Shown here one piece after another: positions 8,343-15,133 of a stretch of DNA of 51,473 bases. The translations under genes were made by a program, and so were the position numbers. The stretch covers positions 1-51,473 of the forward strand of contig JAAYKY010000058.1 in NCBI GenBank assembly GCA_012522185.1, given 5' to 3'. How positions within the stretch are numbered: the stretch's first letter is position 1; every line of letters begins with the position of its first letter. The DNA is from Flavobacteriaceae bacterium. Lineage in GTDB: Bacteria > Bacteroidota > Bacteroidia > Flavobacteriales > Weeksellaceae. The notes beneath the pieces are model-generated. The model was not told the origin of the DNA and did no database searches. It saw only the letters and a list, made by a program, of their open reading frames with translations.

Positions 8343-8707
8343 TGGAAAACATCAGAAAAAAGTATGAAGAGTTGTTGGGTTTCGTTCCGGAAAATATCGA
8401 AAAAAGATTGCATTTGGCAGAACTTTCAGAAGAAACAGGAGCGATAGAAGTCATAGAGAAATACCGTGAACAACTCATATACAATAATCCACTCGACAAG
8501 AAAACCCAGCAATTGGTACATTTTGCTTTACTGATTGGGGGAATGCACAAAGAACCTGCAAAACTGCACGCTAAAGGAGCCTTAAAAGCCGGAGCTACCG
8601 TAAAAGAACTCTTTGGCGTTTGCGAAACGGCAGCCATTACAGGTGGAATGCCTGCATTTAGTTTGGCGGTGGATTGTGTATTTGAAGCGATGGAAAAGTC
8701 TGTTTAA
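8342..8707 (+). CDS. Carboxymuconolactone decarboxylase/AhpD-like protein
   Basis: I choose the ATG at 8342, which overlaps the preceding TAA by one base. An ATG at 8312 would overlap the DinB-like gene by 31 nt and add residues that do not look like the family. The 121-aa product is an all-helical CMD-like protein with the region HFALLIGGMHKEPAKLHAKGALKAGATVKELFG. AhpD proper has CxxC, whereas here only one Cys remains (GVCETAA), so disulfide reductase activity like AhpD's is doubtful. It is probably translated together with the DinB-like gene. Confidence 0.8.
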   Translation: MENIRKKYEELLGFVPENIEKRLHLAELSEETGAIEVIEKYREQLIYNNPLDKKTQQLVHFALLIGGMHKEPAKLHAKGALKAGATVKELFGVCETAAITGGMPAFSLAVDCVFEAMEKSV

Positions 8708-8717
8708 AGGGTATCAT

Positions 8718-8749
8718 AAAAAACGAGGATTTAATGTCCTCGTTTTTTT
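8718..8749 (+). terminator. Intrinsic terminator
   Basis: AAAAAACGAGGA pairs with TCCTCGTTTTTT around a 7-nt loop, ending in a run of seven T, directly before the next sulfur box. Confidence 0.9.
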
Positions 8750-8754
8750 ATTTG

Positions 8755-8799
8755 TGTAACCTTTGTTACTTTCTGCCCAAACTGTAAATGCTAATTTTG
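8755..8799 (+). promoter_or_regulatory. Sulfur box and promoter of the exported persulfide dioxygenase-like gene
   Basis: The box TGTAACCTTTGTTACT is at 8755-8770, and a perfect -7 element TAATTTTG is 21 nt downstream at 8792-8799. Confidence 0.85.
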
Positions 8800-8810
8800 A
8801 GGATTTATTA

Positions 8811-8841
8811 CTACACTAATAACGTACTAAAGTTAGTGTAG
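8811..8841 (+). promoter_or_regulatory. Inverted repeat in the 5' leader of the 8879 gene
   Basis: CTACACTAA at 8811-8819 is perfectly complementary to TTAGTGTAG at 8833-8841, with a 13-nt loop. It begins a few nt after the predicted transcription start and precedes the ATG by 37 nt. It could be a leader hairpin that affects translation or mRNA stability, or a second operator. Confidence 0.45.
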
Positions 8842-8878
8842 ATAGTTTTAAACATTGAAATTTTAAAGCAGTTAATAT

Positions 8879-10345
8879 ATGAAATCTATCTTTTTTAAAA
8901 GCAGTTTCCTTGGGTTGGTAGCCTTACTCTTCTTATCGAATTCCTCGTTTGCACAAGGTCTTTTTTTTGAACGTATTTATGGAGAAACGCTATCACAGGC
9001 AAGTTATGTGATTGGCGATGCACAAACTAAAGAAGTAATTGTTATCGACCCTAAAAGAGACATTGATACCTATTTGCAAATTGCAGAGAAACATAATTTG
9101 AAAATTACCAAAATTACCGAAACACATATTCACGCAGACTTTCTCAGTGGTTCGAGAGAACTCGCAGCAGTTACTAAAGCACCCTTGTATTTATCCGATG
9201 AAGGCGGAAAAGATTGGCAATACGATTTTCCACATACCGGACTGAAAGATGGCGATAAGATTTCGGTTGGAAGTATTACGATAGAAGTCATTCACACCCC
9301 GGGACATACGCCCGAGAGCCTGACTTTTTTGGTAAAAGATGGGACTTCAAATCCAATAAAAGCCATTACCGGAGATTTTATTTTTGTGGGTGATGTTGGT
9401 CGTCCTGATTTATTAGAAAAAGCAGCCGGACAAATTGGTTCGCAGGAAATTGGAGCAAAGCAACTCTATCATTCTATTGAGAAATTTTTGAAATTACCCG
9501 ATAACACAGAAATCTGGCCGGGACACGGAGCAGGTTCTTTCTGTGGGAAAAGTTTGAGCAATATTCCGCAATCGACTTTGCAACAAGAAAAACTAACCAA
9601 TCCAGCTTTGCAATTTTCGGGAAAAGAAACTGATTTTGTAAACTATATTTTGAACGATCAACCGGCTCCGCCAAAATATTTTGCGATGATGAAAGATCTG
9701 AACGGAGTAGATCGTCCGCTATTGGTTGAAGTTCCAAAACTTGCTAAACTCAATCAAAAAGAAACAGAAGATGCGATTAAAAATGGGTTAATCGTTATAG
9801 ATGCCCGTCCTAAAGCAGTTTCGAGTCAAGGATTTATTTCGGGAAGTTTTCTGATTGAAAATATGAAAACATTCTCCACATTTGCCGGTTCGATTGTCGA
9901 TTATCAAAACCAGATTATTTTGATTGCCGAAGAAAACCAAATCGAAGACCTTACCCGAAAATTGATGCGTATCGGAATGGACAATATCTATGGTTACATT
10001 ACCAATCCTTCAGATTACAACTTGTCTTTACAAAAAGTAAAAACCATTGATACAGATACTTTTAAATCGTATTTGGAAAACAAAAACATTCAGAAAATTG
10101 ATGTCCGTACCGAAAACGAATACAAAAGTGGTCATATCAACGGTGTTGAAAATATTGCCTTAAATACACTTGAAAAAAATCTGGATAAAATCAATAAAAA
10201 AGAACCTGTCATCATCCATTGCCAAAGTGGTGCACGTGCGGCAATTGCTTATTCCATTCTTGTAAAAAACGGTTTTGAAAACATTCTGAATTATTCCGGT
10301 GGAATTAACGAATGGAAAGATAAAAACAACGAACTTGTGAAGTAA
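8879..10345 (+). CDS. Exported metallo-beta-lactamase/rhodanese fusion (persulfide dioxygenase type)
   Basis: Proteins of this type oxidise persulfides and carry attached sulfurtransferase domains. A signal peptide (cleavage after SSFAQ, about residue 26) makes this copy periplasmic, unlike its two paralogues in the window. The metal ligands are visible as THIHADF (His83, His85, Asp87), PGHTPES (His143), GDFIFVGDVGRPD (Asp166) and WPGHGAGS. A central rhodanese-like domain (about 285-370) lacks the catalytic Cys. The C-terminal rhodanese domain keeps it in HCQSGARA (Cys448). The gene is followed at 20 nt by a hotdog thioesterase, on the same transcript. Confidence 0.88.
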   Translation: MKSIFFKSSFLGLVALLFLSNSSFAQGLFFERIYGETLSQASYVIGDAQTKEVIVIDPKRDIDTYLQIAEKHNLKITKITETHIHADFLSGSRELAAVTKAPLYLSDEGGKDWQYDFPHTGLKDGDKISVGSITIEVIHTPGHTPESLTFLVKDGTSNPIKAITGDFIFVGDVGRPDLLEKAAGQIGSQEIGAKQLYHSIEKFLKLPDNTEIWPGHGAGSFCGKSLSNIPQSTLQQEKLTNPALQFSGKETDFVNYILNDQPAPPKYFAMMKDLNGVDRPLLVEVPKLAKLNQKETEDAIKNGLIVIDARPKAVSSQGFISGSFLIENMKTFSTFAGSIVDYQNQIILIAEENQIEDLTRKLMRIGMDNIYGYITNPSDYNLSLQKVKTIDTDTFKSYLENKNIQKIDVRTENEYKSGHINGVENIALNTLEKNLDKINKKEPVIIHCQSGARAAIAYSILVKNGFENILNYSGGINEWKDKNNELVK

Positions 10346-10365
10346 TTTCAAATTCTCAAACAAGA

Positions 10366-10833
10366 ATGCAGCATAAAAGAAAAGCAATCCAAGATTTGTA
10401 TACCGATGAACTGGCACATTGCTATGGATGTGGAAAAAACAATCCCAATGGTCATCAGTTAAAAACGTATTTAGTGGGCGATGAAACTATCGCCCATTTT
10501 ACGCCAGACGAAAAATTCACAGCAATCCCCGGTAGTGTATATGGTGGTTTAGTAGCTTCCTTATTAGATTGTCACGGAACTGGTTCGGCTGCGGCTTTTG
10601 CTTGCGTTGAGGAAAATATCGATCTTGAAAATGTAACAATTATTCCTGTAAGATGTGTAACAGGATCGCTTAAAGTTGATTTTAAAGCACCTACTCCAAT
10701 GGGTAAAGAGCTGGAGCTAAAAGGAAAACTCCGACGTATCGAGGGCAGAAAAATCTGGGTAGATATGACACTTTCCGCTGATGGAATTGTTTGTGCAACA
10801 GGAGAAATTTTAGCGATAAAACTCAAAGACTAA
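10366..10833 (+). CDS. PaaI-type hotdog thioesterase
   Basis: This 155-aa hotdog-fold protein has an N-terminal CYGCGKNNPNG motif and the helix region IPGSVYGGLVASLLDCHGTGS typical of PaaI/YigI-like acyl-CoA thioesterases. The substrate is unknown. It is co-transcribed with the exported persulfide dioxygenase-like gene and ends in the shared terminator. CxxC-like cysteines near the N-terminus (Cys19, Cys22) are common in this subgroup. Confidence 0.8.
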   Translation: MQHKRKAIQDLYTDELAHCYGCGKNNPNGHQLKTYLVGDETIAHFTPDEKFTAIPGSVYGGLVASLLDCHGTGSAAAFACVEENIDLENVTIIPVRCVTGSLKVDFKAPTPMGKELELKGKLRRIEGRKIWVDMTLSADGIVCATGEILAIKLKD

Positions 10834-10861
10834 GCATTTGACTTAGTCTTTGAGTTTTTTT
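10821..10861. terminator. Bidirectional terminator between the thioesterase and cydB
   Basis: A 14-bp stem (ACTCAAAGACTAAG with CTTAGTCTTTGAGT) has a 7-nt loop, seven T on the + strand and A-rich sequence on the other side. It includes the thioesterase stop codon and abuts the cydB stop, so it serves both converging genes. Confidence 0.85.
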
Positions 10862-11942
10862 AATGCTCTCCGTAACCTACATCATCCATTTTGCCTTTAA
10901 AAACTCTGAACTGAATGATAAAATACACAACAACCAAAATCGCTGCAACTATAAACCAACTCAAACCTATTGATAATCCATATTCGTGAGCGGCCACATT
11001 ATAGACAGTCAATGATGGGTTAATTTGATTTGTAGAAGGTAATAAGGTCGGAAACAAAGAAGCTATAGTGGTAGCAAAACTGCCGAAAATAAACAAAGAA
11101 GAAAACAGAAAACCGCTGCTATCTTTTTTGAATTTGTTAATTCGGAACAAACCGATTAGACCTACTGCACCAATTATCGGGAATATCCAAAGCCAATAAT
11201 GCGTTTGCAGATTATTTAAAGGAAAGGGCTTTACATAATGCCATAAACAAGCAGAAGTAACAACCAGTGCCAATAATACAAAATTCAATTTAAAAATAAC
11301 TTTTTTAAGTCTTTGATTTAGATCTGTAGATGTTTTAAGGATAATCCAATTAGCCCCGTGAATGGTTAATGTTACAACCGCGACAAGTCCCAATAACAAG
11401 GTAAACCAATCAATAACTCCCTGATGCTCTGTAAGCGGATCAAAAGTAGGGTTCCAAAGTGCTAAAAAGAAATAATGAGCTTCTTGTGTAGAAACACCAT
11501 TTTCGACCATCCCGAGATTTACGCCTCTTACTACATTACCCAAAGCGGCTCCAAAAAACAAGGCTAACAGAAGACTGGCAATCCCAAATGCTTTGTCCCA
11601 AATAGCTTCCCACATTCTATGATGTACTTGTCCTCTTAGCTCCAATCCTACAGCTCTGAAAATCAACAACCATAAAACCAGCATCAAAGGCAGATAAAAA
11701 CCGCTGAAAGCCGAAGCATATAGTGTAGGAAATGCAAAAAACAGAACACCACCCGAAGCAATGAGCCACACTTCATTAGCATCCCAGAAAGGACCGATAG
11801 CATTGGTTACGGCTTTCTTTTCTTCTTCTGTTTTTGCAAAGAACAAATGCACGATTCCCGCTCCGAAATCATACCCGTCGAGGATAACATAAATCCCCAA
11901 CATCACCATTAATACAATAAACCAAAATATTTCCATAACCAT
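10860..11942 (-). CDS. cydB: Cytochrome bd ubiquinol oxidase subunit II
   Basis: This 360-aa membrane protein has the N-terminal signature VILDGYDFGAGI, the following GPFWDANEVWLIASGGVLFFAFP, and nine or so hydrophobic helices, as in CydB. It begins immediately after the cydA stop. With CydA it reduces oxygen with quinol electrons without pumping protons. Cytochrome bd oxidases are known to tolerate sulfide better than haem-copper oxidases, which fits the location. Confidence 0.95.
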   Translation of the reverse strand: MVMEIFWFIVLMVMLGIYVILDGYDFGAGIVHLFFAKTEEEKKAVTNAIGPFWDANEVWLIASGGVLFFAFPTLYASAFSGFYLPLMLVLWLLIFRAVGLELRGQVHHRMWEAIWDKAFGIASLLLALFFGAALGNVVRGVNLGMVENGVSTQEAHYFFLALWNPTFDPLTEHQGVIDWFTLLLGLVAVVTLTIHGANWIILKTSTDLNQRLKKVIFKLNFVLLALVVTSACLWHYVKPFPLNNLQTHYWLWIFPIIGAVGLIGLFRINKFKKDSSGFLFSSLFIFGSFATTIASLFPTLLPSTNQINPSLTVYNVAAHEYGLSIGLSWFIVAAILVVVYFIIQFRVFKGKMDDVGYGEH

Positions 11943-13283
11943 TTATTTTAATGCCATTTTAGTAGCTTCAGGACCTTTCCGTATTATTTTTAAGACAAGC
12001 AAAAGAAAAAGTAGTCCAAGCAGCAAATACAATCCAACAAACCCCAAAAGTGTAAATAACGTATTTCCCGAAGATACGGTAGGCGAAACGCCATCAACCA
12101 TACGCATCAGATTATAAACAAGCCAGGGTTGCCGTCCTAATTCCGCTGTGTACCATCCTGCCGTATTGGCGATATAAGGAAAAGGAATCATAAACATCAG
12201 AATCCACAGCAACCATTTCGTTTTATACAATCTGCCTTTCCAGAGTAAGAAAGATGCAAGTACCATAATTCCGATAAAAATAGTTCCCAAACCAACCATA
12301 ATGTGATAACCATAATACAAACCGGGAACATTAGTAGGATGTATAGATTCATCAAATTCGTTTAATCCTTTAATTTCGGCATCCCAACGCTGATACGTAA
12401 GAAAACTAAGTACATTGGGTACAGCGATTTTATTATCCAGTTTTTTATTCTCCATATCGGGCTGACCTATCAAAACGATTTCAGAACCTCCTTTTTCAGT
12501 TTCAAAAATACCTTCCATCGCAGCAAATGTTGCCGGCTGGTATTTAACCACATTTTTTGCCGCCCAGTCTCCCGTAGGGAAAGCCAATATGACAGAAGAA
12601 ATCACCCCAAAAACGACACCGCTTTTTACAAAAATCTTCCCGAAGCGACTGTGCCTGTTGCTCAATAAATAGAAAGCTCCGACCGCTGCTACAAAAAAAG
12701 AACTTGTTACCAATGACCCTGCCTGATTATGCAGATAAGATGGCCACAGCCACGGATTGTTGAATAGCGCACTAAAATTGTTCAATACAAACTTTCCGTT
12801 TTCTAATATTTCATATCCGACCGGATGCTGCATCCAGGAATGCGTAGCAAGAATTAAAAAACCACTTGCCCAAGAACCGAGGAAAACCATCAAACCTGAA
12901 AGGAAGTGTAGTTTCTGCCCGAGTAGCTTTTCACCAAAAAGAAACATGCCCAGAAAAGAAGATTCTAAAAAGAAGGAGAACATTCCTTCCATTGCCAATG
13001 TTTGTCCGATGATGCCTCCGGTAAGCTCAGAGAACTTAGCCCAATTGGTACCAAACTGAAATTCCATTGGAATACCCGTTACAACGCCCATTGCGAAGTT
13101 CAATGCAAATATCTTCATCCAGAATTTAGAAGCATTGTTATAATCTTCATTCTTCGTTCGCAGGAACTTCCATTTAAAATAAACAATCATCAGAGAAAGT
13201 CCCATAGTGAGCTGAGGGAACAAATAATGAAAGGTAATCGTAAAGGCAAACTGTAGCCGATTGTAAAGGATCATGTCTTCCAT
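11943..13283 (-). CDS. cydA: Cytochrome bd ubiquinol oxidase subunit I
   Basis: This 446-aa subunit carries the quinol site and the haems. His19 in FTITFHYLFP is a haem ligand in known CydA, and TAGWYTAELGRQPWLVYN near residue 360 holds the GRQPW motif. The sequence is shorter than E. coli CydA and appears to be the short Q-loop (CIO-like) type. It is the first gene of a two-gene operon read leftwards from a sulfur box. No small CydX-like ORF is evident. Confidence 0.95.
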   Translation of the reverse strand: MEDMILYNRLQFAFTITFHYLFPQLTMGLSLMIVYFKWKFLRTKNEDYNNASKFWMKIFALNFAMGVVTGIPMEFQFGTNWAKFSELTGGIIGQTLAMEGMFSFFLESSFLGMFLFGEKLLGQKLHFLSGLMVFLGSWASGFLILATHSWMQHPVGYEILENGKFVLNNFSALFNNPWLWPSYLHNQAGSLVTSSFFVAAVGAFYLLSNRHSRFGKIFVKSGVVFGVISSVILAFPTGDWAAKNVVKYQPATFAAMEGIFETEKGGSEIVLIGQPDMENKKLDNKIAVPNVLSFLTYQRWDAEIKGLNEFDESIHPTNVPGLYYGYHIMVGLGTIFIGIMVLASFLLWKGRLYKTKWLLWILMFMIPFPYIANTAGWYTAELGRQPWLVYNLMRMVDGVSPTVSSGNTLFTLLGFVGLYLLLGLLFLLLVLKIIRKGPEATKMALK

Positions 13284-13338
13284 AAGGAATATTTTAAGCG
13301 TTTGAATATCAGGTTTTGCTACCGCATATATGCACCTG

Positions 13339-13383
13339 TAAATGTATTTCTAAATTACAAAAACAATTGTAACACTTGTTACA
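13339..13383 (-). promoter_or_regulatory. Sulfur box and promoter of cydAB
   Basis: The palindrome TGTAACACTTGTTACA at 13368-13383 has perfect half-sites. Read on the minus strand, the -7-like element TACATTTA occupies 13346-13339, again with a 21-nt gap. No -7 element occurs at this spacing on the + strand, so the box belongs to cydAB. Confidence 0.8.
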
Positions 13384-13434
13384 CAGTATAGAATAAATAG
13401 ACATCTAATGATTTTTAGTTTTAATTTTTAGCTC

Positions 13435-13479
13435 TGTAACAATTGTTACTGCCTGTGTTATCGTGGTATTCTAATTTTG
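13435..13479 (+). promoter_or_regulatory. Sulfur box and promoter of the TSUP exporter
   Basis: The box TGTAACAATTGTTACT is at 13435-13450, and a perfect -7 element TAATTTTG is 21 nt downstream at 13472-13479. It lies only 51 nt from the cydAB box but points the other way. Confidence 0.85.
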
Positions 13480-13502
13480 CCGTATCATTTAATCTTTGAA
13501 TT

Positions 13503-14306
13503 ATGGCAACAGAGCTTATAGGCTATTTATTAGCCGTTTTAGTAGGTGTTTCATTAGGACTTATAGGTAGCGGAGGTTCCATACTTACCGTCCCTATTTT
13601 GGTGTATGTGATGGGGGTTAATCCCATATTAGCCACAGCGTATTCTTTATTTGTGGTAGGTACTACATCTTTAGTCGGCGGTGTTCAGAATGCTATTCAC
13701 AAAAAGGTAGATTTTAAAACCGTGCTCATTTTTGGTGTTCCATCTATTGTTGCGGTGTATTTAACGCGGGCATATCTGATGCCTTTAATTCCTGATGTGC
13801 TTTTCAGTATTGGAAATTTTCAATTTACAAAACCCATCGCTTTGATGGTATTGTTTGCCATCGTAATGATATTTGCTTCGATATCCATGATACGTCCTTG
13901 TCCGAATTGTAAAGATGCAGATGACGGCGAAATAAAATACAACTATCCGATGATTCTGTTGGAAGGAGCATTAGTTGGTACGCTTACCGGATTAGTCGGT
14001 GCAGGTGGTGGATTTTTAATTATTCCAGCATTGGTTTTATTGGCAAAAATGCCGATGAAATTAGCCGTAGGAACATCGTTGTTTATCATTGCGGCCAAAT
14101 CACTTTTAGGATTTACAGGCGATTTGCAAGGTAGCGAAACCATCGACTGGACTTTGCTTTCCATCTTTACCGGATTATCCGTTGTCGGGATTTTTATCGG
14201 AATTTTTCTGTCTAAAAAAATAGAAGGCAACAAACTCAAATCTGCTTTTGGTTGGTTTGTACTGGTTATGGGAATCTATATCCTAATTAAAGAATTATTC
14301 TTATAA
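13503..14306 (+). CDS. TauE/SafE (TSUP) family anion exporter, probably for sulfite or related sulfur anions
   Basis: This 267-aa membrane protein has the internal duplication of the TSUP family: GSGGSILTVPILVYVMG near residue 22 and GAGGGFLIIPALVLLAKM near residue 167. Several TSUP members export sulfite, sulfoacetate or sulfolactate. The loop between the halves holds a PCPNC motif (about residues 136-140). A sulfur box and neighbouring persulfide-oxidising enzymes, which yield sulfite, support a sulfite-export role by context. Confidence 0.87.
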   Translation: MATELIGYLLAVLVGVSLGLIGSGGSILTVPILVYVMGVNPILATAYSLFVVGTTSLVGGVQNAIHKKVDFKTVLIFGVPSIVAVYLTRAYLMPLIPDVLFSIGNFQFTKPIALMVLFAIVMIFASISMIRPCPNCKDADDGEIKYNYPMILLEGALVGTLTGLVGAGGGFLIIPALVLLAKMPMKLAVGTSLFIIAAKSLLGFTGDLQGSETIDWTLLSIFTGLSVVGIFIGIFLSKKIEGNKLKSAFGWFVLVMGIYILIKELFL

Positions 14307-14319
14307 ATTGTATAAATAG

Positions 14320-14384
14320 GGCAAAATGTTTCGCAATCAATTGAAAGTTTTTATATTGTAAACATGAAAACGCAACATTTTGCC
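14320..14384. repeat. 11-bp inverted repeats bracketing the leader of the PAS-LuxR gene
   Basis: GGCAAAATGTT at 14320-14330 is exactly complementary to AACATTTTGCC at 14374-14384. The 43 nt between them include a smaller GTTT/AAAC symmetry. The right copy ends 5 nt before the ATG at 14390. It may be a regulator operator pair, a leader hairpin, or a short invertible segment. Confidence 0.5.
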
Positions 14385-14389
14385 TGAAC

Positions 14390-15055
14390 ATGTATAAAAA
14401 TTTACAAAGCGAATTAGATAATCTGATAGAAAATATATCTGAAAATTTTGAGACTAACGATATAACCAATAATTCAGAAGCTTTTTTAGAAGTTATCAAT
14501 TCGTCACCCTACTTAATAACCTTACACGATGTAGATTTATATCGCCCTGTTTGCCTGAATAACAATTTTAGAGATTTTTATGGCTTTAAAAATAATTGGT
14601 TAGCAGGTATGGACTATATGTATTACATTAAAACCATGCACGTTTCTACTTTAAACACACTTGTAAAATCGGTTGCATTTTTTAAACAAAAAAATGATGG
14701 TTATCTCAATTTAAAATATCAATTATTACATAATAGTAACAGTTATAAAAAAGTAATAGGAAGCACCAAACTATTGGTTTCAGAAGGTAATAAACCCAAA
14801 TACGCACTTACGGTTGCTAAACAGATAACACATCATAAAACGATAGAGCAAGTTCACACGTTGGTAAGCACTTTAACAACTAAAGAAAAAGAAATAGCCA
14901 GAGCATTACTTCATGGAAAAACCAAAAAACAAATCGCTTTAGAATTGTCAATTTCTGAACATACCGTACATACGCACACTAAAAAAATATACAAAAAACT
15001 GAATATCAATAAAATACAAGAGTTAATTGTACTATTAGAAAACTTCCCTTTTTGA
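14390..15055 (+). CDS. PAS-LuxR family transcriptional regulator
   Basis: This 221-aa protein is likely cytoplasmic. Residues about 35-140 resemble a PAS sensor (SSPYLITLHDVDLYRPVCLN, then RDFYGF). Residues 157-215 form a LuxR-type helix-turn-helix beginning LTTKEKEIARALLHGKTKKQ and including SEHTVHTHTKKIYKKL. It is the first gene of the inserted cassette, is separated by a terminator from the WG/MORN genes, and is a good candidate to regulate them. It has no sulfur box. Confidence 0.82.
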   Translation: MYKNLQSELDNLIENISENFETNDITNNSEAFLEVINSSPYLITLHDVDLYRPVCLNNNFRDFYGFKNNWLAGMDYMYYIKTMHVSTLNTLVKSVAFFKQKNDGYLNLKYQLLHNSNSYKKVIGSTKLLVSEGNKPKYALTVAKQITHHKTIEQVHTLVSTLTTKEKEIARALLHGKTKKQIALELSISEHTVHTHTKKIYKKLNINKIQELIVLLENFPF

Positions 15056-15061
15056 TTGATG

Positions 15062-15086
15062 AATACCCAAATGTGGGTATTTTTTT
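15062..15086 (+). terminator. Intrinsic terminator after the PAS-LuxR gene
   Basis: AATACCCA at 15062-15069 pairs with TGGGTATT at 15074-15081 around a 4-nt loop, followed by a T run. Confidence 0.85.
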
Positions 15087-15102
15087 GTTTTTAATATTGT
15101 TA

Positions 15103-15110
15103 TAGCTTTG
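15103..15110 (+). promoter_or_regulatory. -7 element for the WG/MORN operon
   Basis: TAGCTTTG matches TAnnTTTG perfectly and lies 23 nt before the ATG at 15134. A TTTG at 15084-15087 is closer than the usual -33 spacing. There is no sulfur box. Confidence 0.55.
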
Positions 15111-15133
15111 TTAAAACACTAAAAATATAATTT

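Noticed and set aside
13368-13383. The cydAB box also activating the rightward TSUP gene
   Set aside because: No TAnnTTTG-like element lies at the fixed spacing to its right; the TSUP gene has its own box at 13435.
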